From Opisthorchis felineus (taxonomy: Eukaryota > Platyhelminthes > Trematoda > Opisthorchiida > Opisthorchiidae), in contig SJOL01007403.1 in NCBI GenBank assembly GCA_004794785.1, forward strand, positions 665,403-729,402: a stretch of DNA of 64,000 nucleotides. Direction: 5' to 3'. Each line of letters opens with the position of its first letter. Within the stretch, counting starts at the first letter, position 1. Shown one piece after another: positions 49,175 to 60,659 of the stretch. The position numbers and the translations under genes are program-made. The notes beneath the pieces were generated by a model. It was given only the letters and a program-made list of their open reading frames with translations, ran no database searches and was not told where the DNA came from.

Positions 49175-51485
49175 TACTATTAACGGATAGCAGAGCCAGT
49201 CACACACGCATTGGCATTTTCACGAACCGTCCGTACTTACACGCATACAATGTGCCAGTCATATTACAGTTTGTGGATGTAAAGCTCGAAATACGAAGAA
49301 GTGGGCGCGAAGCAATAGACAACAAGTAGACAAAACCAACTCTGAGAAATGAACTCTGAAATATTGTTGATAGAAGCCAGTTTCCCTTAAGTGCAAAATT
49401 CATTCCTGTGAATGCGACCTCGTCCAGTGGCAAACGTCATCATCCCCCGAAGAGGATAGAATAGAGGATTCCTGAACTGGGAAGGTCTTGTGGCAACTGG
49501 AAATGTACCGGAATATTGGTAGCTCGAGTAGCTTGGGTGGGTCACCACCCGACGCACACTGATGACATCAACTCGATTGGCGACGAAATCTTTGCAAGTT
49601 ACGAACCTCGGCGAACAGACCAACGGCCGCTTGACCAACTACTTTGCGGCAACTCTTTGGAAGCTACTACCTTGATAGTGACTGGTGTGCAGAATAACAG
49701 TGCGCCTAAAGTTGTGCCAGTGATGATGAAAACAGAAACCCAATTTTCCTGCATACATTAATTTTCGTTGTTTTCATGAAATGAACTTACTTCCATGAAT
49801 CGGCAGAAGAAACAGACAATTCGAAAGGTACAATAAAGGCGACGATCCTACAAATGAACGGCAAGAACAAGCTTGCCAAGGGTGAGCTACTAATGCCAAG
49901 CAGACGAAATTACCCAGTATAACCGAGCCGAATGGTCTTCCGTACGGAGTGCACAGCAACGTATTAAGAGGCGCCACAAAACACTACTGGATTTCTAGGC
50001 GTCATTTCGTGAATGAGCAATTAAGCTTCTCAACGCATATTCGACGATAAATATGTCGTTGAAGTTATTCCGTTGTCAGTCTACTCAAGAATCATAGGAT
50101 GATGCAGAACGCATTTCCCAGGGTCCACCATGAAAATCCTCCAGTGAAGGATCTCTCTCAGGAAACAGTTTGTTTCGACTCGTTTCCATTTTGAATCCCG
50201 TAGAAATTTGGACAATATGATCCCCTTTAAAATATTTTGCAAGATTATTATCCACAACTTATCAAGCAATCAGCCTGTTGATTGAATCGAATTATTTTCA
50301 AGCGGCAGTTGAAGTCCAAGACTAGAGAATATATGTGTGAACGTAACTCCATCAAATATGTAGGTCAAACGGTGCGATCATTATAGACAACTGGGTTACA
50401 AACAAGCAAATAGTATTCTGTATTTGTATTCCGCTACAGAAGGAGGGGTGAAACGAGGCTCGTTTTACTTCAGGTAAAAGAAATATTGCGAGTTGAATTG
50501 CGAGCGAACAGAAAAGTGTGTGCGTTTGACCATCAGTGTCAATGTAAATTTAACCTGGTCAGATCTGCCAACTCAAATAAGCTTTCGTGTTGTTTTGCAC
50601 TGCACATAAGTCAAGGAAGATCTTGTAGTGGCGCAAAACGGGAACGGGGTAAATAGGACTAGAATTTGAGCAGCCCAATCACATAGCGACGTACGTGCGT
50701 AGAGTGTACTGACCAAAAAAACATGAGGAAGCGTGGTACAGTGGATGTTGTTGCACATACAAAGGACCGGATAGAGGAATACGAGAAGACATGCCGCCGA
50801 CTGAAGAGTAATCAGTCGCTAAGACGTAAATGCAACATTGTGAAACGGACTCTCGTGAAAAATTTGGATTCTTTGGTACAAATACTCTTGCTTTATGCAC
50901 TTCATACAATAGACGCACAATACAGAAGAGTTCGCTGGGCTTATAAGCCTGGCAAGAGGTAGCATGGAACCCAGAATGAACTAATATAGAAGGAATGGTT
51001 GAACTGAGTGACCAGATGGGATGGGCGCCAAGCTCCAGTTGACCAAATGCGCATTTTTGCATAGACCAGAATAACCCAATCATCAGACGGTAAGACGCTA
51101 CCATGGACGCATCAGGTCAAAATCTACTGCAACATAGTGTTCCAAAGACGAACAGAGTGGACAGTGAAGAGTTCAAATTTATACTACCCAGCCCGCAGCA
51201 TTCAAGCGAAATTTCCCAGAACGAGCCAAATAAGCATGAAAGAACTACCTGAAGGATAGAGACAAAATGAACGGGACATCAAAAAGCAAATTATCCTGGA
51301 GAAGACGAATGGTGATTGAGAGACAGTCTAAAGTAATCGACACTGTGTTAATCAGAGTGAGCAAAACTTGAGACAGCTGGACCTACCACTTCAATAGTCT
51401 AAGTTAACAGTTTTCAAGAGTGTGTTCTATGATGTTCAGAAACGTCTGATATTCAGTATATCCAATGAAGTATTCAAAGTTGAAC
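49175..51485. other. Intergenic region 3' of the TIR gene, no gene recognised
   Basis: Short frames only. A 79-codon basic frame at 50723-50962 (plus) and a 141-codon frame at 50679-51104 (minus) overlap and show no domain. On the minus strand I found no AATAAA within about 800 bases after the TIR gene stop; a TATAAA variant lies at about 51178-51183 (plus strand reads TTTATA). Confidence 0.4.
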
Positions 51486-51491
51486 TGCTGG

Positions 51492-53768
51492 CTACTGTCT
51501 TGCAATCGGACCATCCATCGCGTTTACGTGCGCGTTTAGGCCGATACCATCAGAGCTCTCCTGTAACTTCTTTTCATCGTCATCTGGGGCAAGTTCATCA
51601 AGGGCTTCCAGAAAACGCAGAGAATCGGCAAAACTCAGACCAAGGTCAGATCGGAGACTTTGAGTGAAATACTCTGGAGCCCAAAGGCGCAGGCCTGCTA
51701 GTTGAGATAACAAAATGCCGTCTATACCCCCAGCCATATTTGCCGGCACATGACCTAGGCCACGAAATCGTAGCCACGTTGCAACAGTGCTAGTAGACCA
51801 AGTCCGTACTTCAGGTTTGATCACTTGGCGCCAAGCATTGGTTGGTATGGGTCGAGAGGCCAGACCGCTGAGGGCACCCAAACTCATGCTGGGATCTAGG
51901 GCTTTGTTAGGAAAACCATGTGCAGCGGATGCGGGGAGCGCATCTTCGCGCTTGACAGACAAAACTGATGCGGCACGATTGCCTCCTACGGGGCCTCCAT
52001 TCAGATGATTGACATTTGGATCAGCATTACTCATTCCAGCGATTCCAGTGTCCCCAGCAATCGCCATGTGACGTTTGCTATCAATGGAGGGATGACGTGC
52101 CGTAGCAATGGCGGCAGCGTGAGCAGCGGCTTCGGCACGCTTTCTGGCTTCGGCAACAAGCTCTCTGAGCTGATTAATCAAGGTTTCATAGCTTGCTTCT
52201 GTATCTCGTTTCCCATTGAAATCAATTATATGCCTGTTAGATAGGCGTGTTAGCCACCCTGTGGGCTTCAGCTTTGGCTGCAACACAATAGGGATTATAG
52301 GTCTAGGTCGAATATCTGAACCAGTGCTGATAAAATATTCCGCCTCCAGACGACAACCAGGACTCAGGCGATAGGCATCACTGAGGCAAACAACCATAAT
52401 TGCTGACTGATCAATGCATTCCAACCACTGCGTTCTTGTTGCTGTGTTGCAGGCGCACATGCTCAATCCAACGAGACTAGCTTCGGGAAGAGCGATGGAT
52501 TCGGAAACAAAAGGAACGTTGGAAATCGGAAGGTTGGCTTCACGAAGACGATCTGCAACACGACTAACAGCAACACGGTTGGATGGAGCAAAACTGAAAA
52601 GCACCGAACCACATTCGGCAGGTTCTTCTCGGATGACCGCAGGAACGGTATGGCATAATTTCCAATGTATGGCTTCTAATGCACGTACCATGGCTTTGGT
52701 AAAAAGATTTGGAACCGCCGGGTTATTCAATACTTCACCAACCCATGTTTTCATCTGGTTCTGTGTACTGCTAGTCAGGGAACTGGTTTCAACTGTTAAA
52801 TTCCATAGTATACGAATAGCCTCTTCAGCTTCTTTGATTGAGACTGCACTAGGCGATGGATGCACAGCGGCGTCGATTAAGTCTTTCAGGAGACTGATAC
52901 ATGCAGATCCCTGGTCGGATGTGGGGCCACCAGTTGGTGGAATACTGATACTTACTAAATTCGCCTTAACCGTGTCGTGGACAGACAATGCGGATAAAGC
53001 GCATAAAAGCTCAATCACTTGAAAGCCATGACATCGACGTTTCTCTGACACACGCGCCGAATTGATGTAGCCAAACAGGACGCGGAGTAAGTCGATTCCA
53101 CCCGAGCTAGTGTCCATGATCAGGTGTGCTTCGGACTCAGTGATGATGTGAGCTAGACACAACGTAGACACACAACGTAAAAATTCCTCCTCTCTCTGTG
53201 CCAAATGTAGTAATGCCTGTCTGACGGATTCGGAGGTGAAATAATGTGTATTACCAGGTACGCGGGCGATATTGTGAATGATGGACAGACTAGCTTTGAT
53301 AAGATAGTAGACATTTTTGCTGCTCAGATTCTCTAGATATGGTTGATGGCCAATATTCAAATTCAACAGATTCGGCAAACCTGCAGCAGCCAATGCAGTT
53401 GCAAAGTCCGGCCATGTATCAGAAAAATTCCATGTGGTGTTGTAGAAGTAAAAAGAAGAGAACCAAATATCGTCATTTTTGAACACGCCCATGTTGTTCA
53501 GCTTTTTCATCATCTTTGATGCAAATGCCGGATAGTCACAACTCGTCAAATGTTGTGCCAGTTCAGCTCGATAAGTATGGCAATCGAAATAAGCCCGGCT
53601 CAGTTGCTTCCCGGTCTCGTACATGGAACGTAGATCGGACATATCCTCCAGTCCGTGGAACACATCCATCACCTGGTCTATGAATGCACGGGCTTCCTCT
53701 AATGTGAAGCCTTTGCGACACTGGGGAATATCCATTGGGCGCTTTGAAATGGGCTCAGGATGATCCAT
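51492..53768 (-). CDS. ARM-TIR-SAM domain protein, SARM1-related
   Basis: The frame is uninterrupted for 758 codons. The ATG at 53768 has a favourable context (G at -3 and +4); the frame also extends one GTG codon further up. Residues about 20-375 are helical and armadillo-like (VIELLCALSALSVHDTVKANL, about 251-271; EAEEAIRILWNLT, about 313-325). Residues about 386-537 form a TIR domain: strand A VLFSF (389-393), IMVVCLSDAYRLSPGCRLEAEY (457-478), PIIPIVL (490-496), then GWL and HIIDF (513-517). Cys472 and Glu475 form the C-x-x-E motif in which the Glu is the NAD-cleaving residue of SARM1 and bacterial TIR enzymes. An Ala/Arg-rich helix (about 538-558) and a low-complexity linker lead to a SAM domain (about 655-726: TWSTSTVATWLRF, GIDGILLSQLAGL, DLGLSFADSLRFLEAL). 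SARM1 has ARM-SAM-SAM-TIR, so the order here is different. Role inferred: inhibited or oligomerising TIR NADase or adaptor in the cytosol. It appears intronless, unusual for its size in flatworms. Confidence 0.9.
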   Translation of the reverse strand: MDHPEPISKRPMDIPQCRKGFTLEEARAFIDQVMDVFHGLEDMSDLRSMYETGKQLSRAYFDCHTYRAELAQHLTSCDYPAFASKMMKKLNNMGVFKNDDIWFSSFYFYNTTWNFSDTWPDFATALAAAGLPNLLNLNIGHQPYLENLSSKNVYYLIKASLSIIHNIARVPGNTHYFTSESVRQALLHLAQREEEFLRCVSTLCLAHIITESEAHLIMDTSSGGIDLLRVLFGYINSARVSEKRRCHGFQVIELLCALSALSVHDTVKANLVSISIPPTGGPTSDQGSACISLLKDLIDAAVHPSPSAVSIKEAEEAIRILWNLTVETSSLTSSTQNQMKTWVGEVLNNPAVPNLFTKAMVRALEAIHWKLCHTVPAVIREEPAECGSVLFSFAPSNRVAVSRVADRLREANLPISNVPFVSESIALPEASLVGLSMCACNTATRTQWLECIDQSAIMVVCLSDAYRLSPGCRLEAEYFISTGSDIRPRPIIPIVLQPKLKPTGWLTRLSNRHIIDFNGKRDTEASYETLINQLRELVAEARKRAEAAAHAAAIATARHPSIDSKRHMAIAGDTGIAGMSNADPNVNHLNGGPVGGNRAASVLSVKREDALPASAAHGFPNKALDPSMSLGALSGLASRPIPTNAWRQVIKPEVRTWSTSTVATWLRFRGLGHVPANMAGGIDGILLSQLAGLRLWAPEYFTQSLRSDLGLSFADSLRFLEALDELAPDDDEKKLQESSDGIGLNAHVNAMDGPIARQ

Positions 53769-53775
53769 CACAATT

Positions 53776-53792
53776 GTCTGATGGTGTCAGAC
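53776..53792 (-). promoter_or_regulatory. Perfect stem-loop 7 bases before the start codon
   Basis: GTCTGA-TGGTG-TCAGAC is an exact 6-bp hairpin lying between 53776 and 53792, in the 5' leader of the TIR gene if transcription starts upstream. Alternatively, on the minus strand the same bases end in ACCATCAG after a pyrimidine-rich run, which would serve as a splice (or trans-splice) acceptor placed 9 bases before the ATG. Which of the two readings matters is unknown. Confidence 0.35.
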
Positions 53793-53822
53793 GCAAAGAG
53801 GATGTGTAAGAAACGAAGGATA

Positions 53823-53848
53823 CATTTATACATCCGGGCCGTTTATAT
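53823..53848 (-). promoter_or_regulatory. TATA-like elements upstream of TIR gene
   Basis: On the minus strand ATATAAAC (plus 53841-53848) and TATAAATG (plus 53823-53830) lie about 80 and 60 bases before the ATG. If the gene has no upstream exon these are reasonable core-promoter candidates. They are short and common in AT-rich DNA, so the call is weak. Confidence 0.2.
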
Positions 53849-54337
53849 GTGCGGCGAAGTACACAAAAGCAGTTTCATCCAGAGCTACGTAATACCTGAG
53901 TGTAGTATCCAAAAGGAAAGTCGATGTACGTGGTAGATAACGGCTGCGTATAAATAAAAAGAACGGAGAAAGTATAGATTAGTCGATATAGTGGGAAATG
54001 CTACAGGCTAGAATCGACAGAACACAAGTAACAAAGTGGAGCGAAAGACAGGTCATCATGCGTTGCCTAAAGGTAGGTTTAGAGTCGTACGATTCATTGA
54101 TCACTGAGACAACCATCAACAACCACCAACCACTTACAACTAGTCCAAAAATTCTCCAGCAGGCTTCAAGCCTCTGTGGCGATACCCAACTGAGAAGTCC
54201 TGACAGGCAGGTCAATCGGTCTACATAACCAGGATAGTTACTGAGTAATCGTTCGATCCGCCGGGCCAACCGATCACATCACTCAAGCGTGAACATGTTC
54301 GCCTGGTCAGAAGCGGAAATTCAGATGCGTCCAGAGT

Positions 54338-54540
54338 GCGCTGGTAGATTAGTGGTAACATGCTCGCCCCGCATGTCACATGTGCAGAGTTTGAACACCT
54401 GCAAGGTCTAGGATACGCACTGCTGATGAGCCCTAATAAGAGCGAAGCTCAAGTCCAGTGCGTGTGGATTCACCAGAATGATTGCGCCAGGACAGAGGGA
54501 CGACTGTTCAAACGAGTCACGTGAGCGTGAATTCTACAAA
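54338..54540 (+). mobile_element. tRNA-derived SINE carrying a hammerhead ribozyme
   Basis: TGGTAGATTAGTGG (54342-54355) matches the A box, and AGTTTGAACAC (54388-54398) the B box, about 33 bases apart, as in a tRNA gene. The stretch between them resembles the anticodon region of Asp/Gly-type tRNAs (CTCGCCCCGCATGTCAC). A hammerhead follows 17 bases after the B box. The 3' limit is not defined; the end given is an estimate. This order (RNA polymerase III promoter, then type I hammerhead) is that described for schistosome SM-alpha repeats. It lies about 570 bases upstream of the TIR gene start, on the opposite strand. Confidence 0.75.
54415..54463 (+). ncRNA. Type I hammerhead ribozyme in the SINE
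   Basis: Stem I is a perfect 8-bp helix: ACGCACTG (54415-54422) with CAGTGCGT (54456-54463). The core CTGATGA is 54423-54429. Stem II is GCCC (54430-54433) with GAGC (54440-54443), three of four pairs, loop TAATAA. GAA is 54444-54446, with G at 54447 where A15.1 is usual; it can still pair with U54454. Helix III is two pairs with loop UCAA (54449-54452). The scissile site follows C54455 (GUC). One core-adjacent change (A15.1 to G) and one stem II mismatch may slow it, but the architecture is complete. Confidence 0.8.
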
Positions 54541-54544
54541 TCCC

Positions 54545-57500
54545 GCAACCACCTACAACTTAACTTATTTTGTCCTACCTTAACATTAGATTGGATTAGT
54601 TCTTGGCCCCATCGCGTGATAAACAGCGTAGTATGAAGACACTTGTAGTGACAAAACCGCGCAGTAAGAGGCCCACTGAAAAATGCATATTCGCTAACAC
54701 ACCACTTGTGTGCATTCGAAGATATAGTGCAGTTTACGAATTCTTGAGCCCATATTAATTCGTGTAATTTATCTGCTGCATCAAGAAGTGAAAAGTGTCA
54801 GTGACCGCTTCGTTCCAATAACGTTTCATCAGGTGTTACTCGAAATGCTGACTGTTGCGATAAACTGATCGATAATTTATAGTGGTCGCGCAATGCGGTC
54901 GAGCGGGAAAACCTCAATGACAAAGTGTAAACACAGTCTATGGCGAGCGCACGCTGCTACGCCATATGTCCCTGTGGTACCTACATTGTGTTTGTAAAAA
55001 TAACTTGGTGATCAATGCATTCGCATAACAATCCAGTATAAACGCCCGCTTATCTTTTGGAGGTGAAAACGATGCTTCATTAAGTGCTCTGCAAGGATGC
55101 ATAGAATAACAAGGCGTGCCTTTCAGTCTTGGAAAATCACGTGTAGTGTGAACGGACGAGAGGCAATAGCTGGGAAGAATTGACCGATCGTGATTGTTCT
55201 TTCAAGGTTATTGTCAACGCCATACCATATGACAATGAAAGATACCGAAGGTATCTTTCGGACTGACTACTGGGCCCCGACCGGAAAAACAACGACGTAA
55301 GATATTTGGGCAAATCTTCAGGAGCAACCAGAGTTTTACAAGGCGCCCTCGGTACTTTACAATTCGGCACCCAGAACAGAGAATGAAAATGTCGAATAAG
55401 TATCCAGTTTCATGAACCCGTGAGCAATCCCAGGAAGGTGCAATGACAGGAGAAACAACTGTTCTATGCAAAAGTATTCAGTGCAGATACAGACTGGCAT
55501 TATGCAGTTACAACGCCCGAGAGCAGTCCTTCCCTACTGCACAACACTCAAACACCTGAAGGGTCGTCGCTGCTTGCTGGTAGGTCCGCTCGAGACTTAC
55601 TCCATCGGTAAAACAGAAAGATGAAAAACTACGAGTTACGCTTGGGACTGTAAGAACAGTGAAAGGGTTAAAAGTAGGCAGGCCTATGAAAAAACAGTTC
55701 TGGAAAGGAAGGAACTGGGGGAAGATTGTTGGTAAGGGGTCCCCTAGAAGTCAGACAGGATCGTCAGAATTAATCCAAAAAAAGGTACTCTAAACGGAGC
55801 TAAGTGACGCTAAAACTCCTCCACAGTAGAGGCTGAGAACACCGTTTTCGTTACCTTATTCCAGTTGTTGATACCCGTAGACACTAAGAAGCTAGCGCGT
55901 TTAGTTGTGTTTGCTCCCCTTTTCCATTCATTCCATTCTCTAAACACGGGTAATCCCCGTGACTTTAGAATGATCTAGTTTCTAGTATAAGTAAATCACC
56001 TCAGTATCTTGAATGGCTCAACAAGGTAACCCCTTGACCGCCTTGTATGAAAAGAATAAGCTCAATTCTTTGAGTATGATATGGCAAAAGAACCCTTGGG
56101 TTCCAGGAAACCATCTGCTAAACAAGAGCTGAATAGGGCCTGGCACTTTGATGAACCTTTCCAAGTTAAACATCTACTTCTGTAGACAAAATTGAAGATG
56201 GGGCTTGCAGAGGAACACGAGCACCTATGGAATTGGCGAGCTAACTGTGTGTTCCGACTGGTACACTGCACAGTAAGCATTCCTAGACTCAAAATGACAC
56301 TGAGTGAGGGGTTCAAAGTCGTATGCGACTTGACTCCTCAAGTCTCTGACGAGGGATGCCTTCAGAATAGGCACGAGGGTAGTTATCTCGCCTAGGAAGA
56401 ACTGCGACGCTAGGGCATTTGGAGGCTAATATTTGGATACATTCAACGGGAGCTTCCAAGCCACAGTCAAGCCATAAAGTCTACCGACGTAGTACTGTGC
56501 AGCCCTGTATTGGGGTTATAAATTGCTTTCACAATGTCCCCAAATATATAGAACGGATTATCGAGGTCCTTAATTGGGTCGAGTAAGCAGACTAGAAACG
56601 GTAGATGCTGCAATGTTGACAACTGTCGACACACGAAAAACACCTAGCATCTGGTCCCTGAAGAACTGTATGAGATGCTTCTCCTCTGAGGTCGTCATGG
56701 AAAGATCGGGATATGCAGCTATAACACACAGTTCTTGAACATTTAGTAACTCCAGCTCTCTCATTTAATTCTGCCACCCCACCTGAAAGCCCATCTATCT
56801 GACCTTTTGAACGCAGCCATACCTCAATGACTGAAATCATGATGAACCGTAGGTTCGTTCTCGCTGATCGGGACGCCAGTAACATTATAAGCGATAGCGT
56901 ACGTAACAACCGGTGTTTCTGCTCCGGCTTCGACTCGTTCAGTCATCTTTTTTTCAGGAGCGTCCGGCTCACCAGATCCTGGTGGCAACCCGTTTTCGGC
57001 TTTTGTGTTTGTCTACCATTCACAAGGCTCCTCGCTACAGCGGACAACCGCATAACCTGAGTTCGCTTAATGTGTACTGCAGGGTTAATAGTTGCGCCAA
57101 TTTCTACCCCTCGCTTACTGTTACTTTTGGTGCCACAAATGTCCCGTGCACCGGCATCCCGGCTTTGCATTCCGTCACCCGGAACACTGGAGGCTCTTGC
57201 GTCTTGGGTAAATTCAGCTTGAGTGATCTTGACTGAGATGCCCGGAATCCCAAAGAGCCGGAAAAACTGGCGGTGGTTGGCTAGCTTCGCAGTACCCAAA
57301 TTAATGGGAACTGGTGATATTTCGTCATTCGTAGCTAATCGAATGATTCTAGACGCTTCTAAGACACAACTACGGTGTCTAGCGTTCACAAATTCTACCG
57401 GGACAGGCAGCAACACAGGCCCAACGCTGGTGGGTGTTTTTCGGTTTACCTAGCCTGGTAACCATTTTAACTGTCACGTGTCCCGATATATTGGCTACGT

Positions 57501-60480
57501 GAAGCAGACTGACGTAACAGCGCACGATGCGTGTCTTTTGGAGATCTTCCTGTGAGAATGATTCCTATATTTCATAAATTACCAAATAGCGGTTCCCCCG
57601 GAAGTGATGTGACTAGTTTGCTCGATTTTACTTAGAACCCATGAAATCTTGTCCCCGGCCTGCTTGAAGTGAATGATTTCAACCTCACGTTCTGAAAGTT
57701 TATCTAATCTACTTTTTGCGTATAAAAAAGAAGAATGAAGCTTGGACTACCAAGTCTCGGCTTTACGCGGCTGGTCTCCATGTGCTCCCTTTTCATCTTG
57801 TACGACAGTTTTCCTTTTGATCAATTTGTGTGAGATGCACGAACATATTGTGTTTTGCCACCTTCAACGAGAGAATGTTAGCATTCCTTCGCCATCATTT
57901 CCGACAAAATAAAATAGCACAAATGGTCTGCATTGTAGCGTTTTACTAAAGTAGTCCCTTGAAATAGTCGACATTACTCAAATATTGTTATCTTCAGCAA
58001 AGCCAGTAGTTGGGATGTGGTCTTGTTCCGATGCCTGTGGCTTTGCGTTTCTCTCGTTCGCGTTTCTGTGATCGTTATCACTGGTACATGAGGATCTCTG
58101 AGACGTTGCTTGCAAGACAATGTCCAGTCTAGACTGTCATAGTTGATACAGCATGGGAAAACCTCTTCATCGCTTTGGCTACAACTGGGATGAATCCAAG
58201 TGTGACAGGTGTCACGCTGGATATCGTTTCCTCACGCTACGCAGCGATAGGCTGTTTCTACGGTGACCAAGGATACGCGATTCAGATTCGCTCGTGTGGA
58301 CCTTTGGCGAGTTTCCGTAAAAGGTAGCTACGGAAATACAATTAATAAGCCGAAAAAAATGAAATGGGTAGACAGTAACGAAAGTTTAGAAGCATGCAAC
58401 AGAGTGTATCCCGAGCAGCTTTCAGAGGAGATCCAACATACTCCAGTCCCGATCAAATCCGGTTTCAACTGCCGATGAGCTCCCGAATGCGCACCCGACC
58501 CAGCTCAAAATTCAAATACAATATTAAAGTTGAAACAAGGCTAGGCTAACTAGCTTCATCACAATTCACTACACCTTATTACTCTTCCGATATTACATTT
58601 AGCCACACAACCACACAAGTCTGGAGAGTACCTGACATTCGCCATTTCGGTGTCACGCTTAGGTCACATAGGTCACATACTCCAAATCGACCGCTTTCAT
58701 CACACAACAAACATTGATGACAATGAAAAGTACAGTCAAATGAATAAATCTATTTGGGGAGCCGGAAAGACGCTAGGTACATTGGACGGTGATGTTATGG
58801 AGCATCGCAGCAAAAGTCGTAAATCATTACGAGTAGACCATCCAGGAATGTTTACTGAGGACGTACAATAGCCGAAGATCAATGCTGGTAGTGACACCGT
58901 TCTAAAGGGTTTCACTAGTCAAATCCCTTCTGAAAAAGAGATAAAAGAACAGAGGATGGGTTAGGAGGTATGAATGCAGAAAAAGAGATCATCCAGTCAT
59001 CTAAAACTCAGATACATTCAAGGACATTCCTTTAAAAGTAGCGCATTTGATTAGCGCACGCCAGTCGGATTGATACAAACGAACAGGGAACCCAGATGAA
59101 TTCTGAGTCTTCCAAGGACATTCAGTCCTATAGAGAATTAATTGGAGGTGATATCAGGAACAATACGCTGAGTAAAGCTGAAGACTATCGAAAGGTACAA
59201 AACATTCTTTGAAAAATGGGTCATACAGTAATACAGATATTTGAGACACACTTAATTTCTATCCGTCAAATACGTGGTTTCCAAGTAATTTATTGGGCAA
59301 AGACCCTAGCAATTAGGCGGCAATGTATTCTTGTAAGTCTTTCGAAATAACTGGATGCAAATGAAAGCATACACTTGAATAAAGTGCATTAAATTTGCAC
59401 AGTCGGTCTCAGGCGCTATCAACGACAGTAAATTCAACGTTTCGATTACCCCAACGGCGGTTAACTGTCATTTCTGAAGGGGGAGTGTTTATCTTTATCT
59501 AGTTAAACTCATGCCTAACAAAAACCCTTGGATCATCTGTCATGTCCTAACACTAAATTCTAGATACCAGGTCCTTTTCTCCTCCTTCTTTAGGGAGGTC
59601 ACAATGTACTCTCTATGAAACTATTCCTATTGTGGAAGAGAGAGAGGCAAAAATAGACTATTTTTACTTTTAGCAATCACTTTGGTGTAAATCACATGCT
59701 TGTGGGGGCTTTCAACAAATTCCCTATACTCTTGTCGGGAAAAGAAAAAAGTTAACCTTGGCTCACGAATCTACCAGTCTGATCGATCGGCTCGCTAACG
59801 GAAAATCCATTAATCATACGATAGGCAATAATCACTGTTATGATAATATTCCACTGCTAACTGTGGTTAGCATGCATCCCTTTCCGATAACGTTCAGTGA
59901 CTACGCTTAAATGTCGCTTTTCTTGTCTACGTCACCAATACACGCAACCGACCAGAGTCAAGCTACAGTTTCTAACAAGCATAGTTCCAAACGATCTTAT
60001 CCATGAACCAATAAATTAATCAAAAATGTTTCAGTGATGTCTCGAAAGTCCGGCAGCACGGGTGGATTCGTTAGCTGTTGTACTGTGTCACGTTTATGTC
60101 AAATTTACCTTACCCAAATGAAACAGCATTGTCATTGGGTACATGAAGATCAAGCCGTGTGCTCTAACAGATACTGGCTAACGTACTGGTTTCACCCTAC
60201 TTCGTGCCCCACGTTATTTTTGTATATCACTAGAGATCACTTCATCTGAACACTATGCTGAACGAAACAACTATCCCACATAATAAGGTAGCCGATTGTA
60301 AGCAGTAAATAAAGGAGTCACTTGTTGCTTAATTGACGTTTTACAAATGCAATCCCGAAGAGACAGACCAAAAAGGGAACAAAAAACTCTTCTAATTTTA
60401 AAATAAATGCTAATTAATCGGAAATTTGTGACCTTTTTCTCGTTATTTCCAGTATTACAAAATAAACAATCGTTCAGCTG
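54545..60480. other. Mostly non-coding; one low-stop stretch at 56.57-57.45 kb
   Basis: No recognisable gene. Between 56570 and 57453 several overlapping frames stay open on both strands (157 codons minus at 56943-57416, 105 codons minus at 56592-56909, 107 codons plus at 56913-57236), and the GC content is visibly higher. No motif points to a family, so I cannot choose a strand. The rest of the block has only short frames. Confidence 0.35.
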
Positions 60481-60487
60481 TAGCACT

Positions 60488-60650
60488 TTCGGTGCCTAGC
60501 TGCCATGCCACCCGAAGGAAGCACGAGGGCTGGGATACTGCCGGGTTTCCCAAGCCTAGACAAGGGAAGTCGAGATGCAGAGATCGGGTTCGAACTATGG
60601 ACGTTCCGGTCAGTAAGTTCGCGCTCTAACCACTGAGCCATCTCCCCTCA
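60488..60650 (-). mobile_element. tRNA-derived SINE
   Basis: On the minus strand GGGGAGATGGCTCAGTGG (from 60648) starts a tRNA-like head with a clear A box (TGGCTCAGTGGTTAGAGC). The B box, AGTTCGAACCC, lies at about 60586-60596. The anticodon and acceptor arms do not close into a proper cloverleaf, and a 3' body of about 90 bases follows (TCTCGACTTCCCTTGTCTAG, GGCAGTATCCCAGCCC, GGTGGCATGGCAGC). So it is a SINE, not a tRNA gene. Its tail reads GCTAGGCACCGAAAGTGCTAC; a similar AGCACCGAAGTGCTACC occurs at about 3742-3758. No hammerhead core is present. Confidence 0.7.
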
Positions 60651-60659
60651 ATTCCAGTT

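Noticed and set aside
49175..49800. 3' LTR of the gypsy relic
   Set aside because: A purine tract stands at the right place (49161-49169), but I could not match the following bases to the LTR-like segment at 44.33-44.41 kb beyond a few short words.
52414..53022. 202-codon open frame on the plus strand
   Set aside because: It lies entirely antisense to the TIR gene and has no domain. It is a shadow of the coding bias of the true gene.
54338..54410. A functional tRNA-Asp or tRNA-Gly gene
   Set aside because: The resemblance is limited to the boxes and the middle. The T arm is TTTGAAC-type with weak stems, and the hammerhead follows at once, so it is a SINE head.
59380..59480. Minus-strand ATCGAAACGTTG near a GC-rich hairpin
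   Set aside because: It looks like a GAAAC-GUU ribozyme end, but no CTGATGA core lies at the proper distance.
60578..60648. A functional tRNA gene
   Set aside because: The A and B boxes are good, but the acceptor and anticodon arms do not pair properly and a SINE body follows directly.
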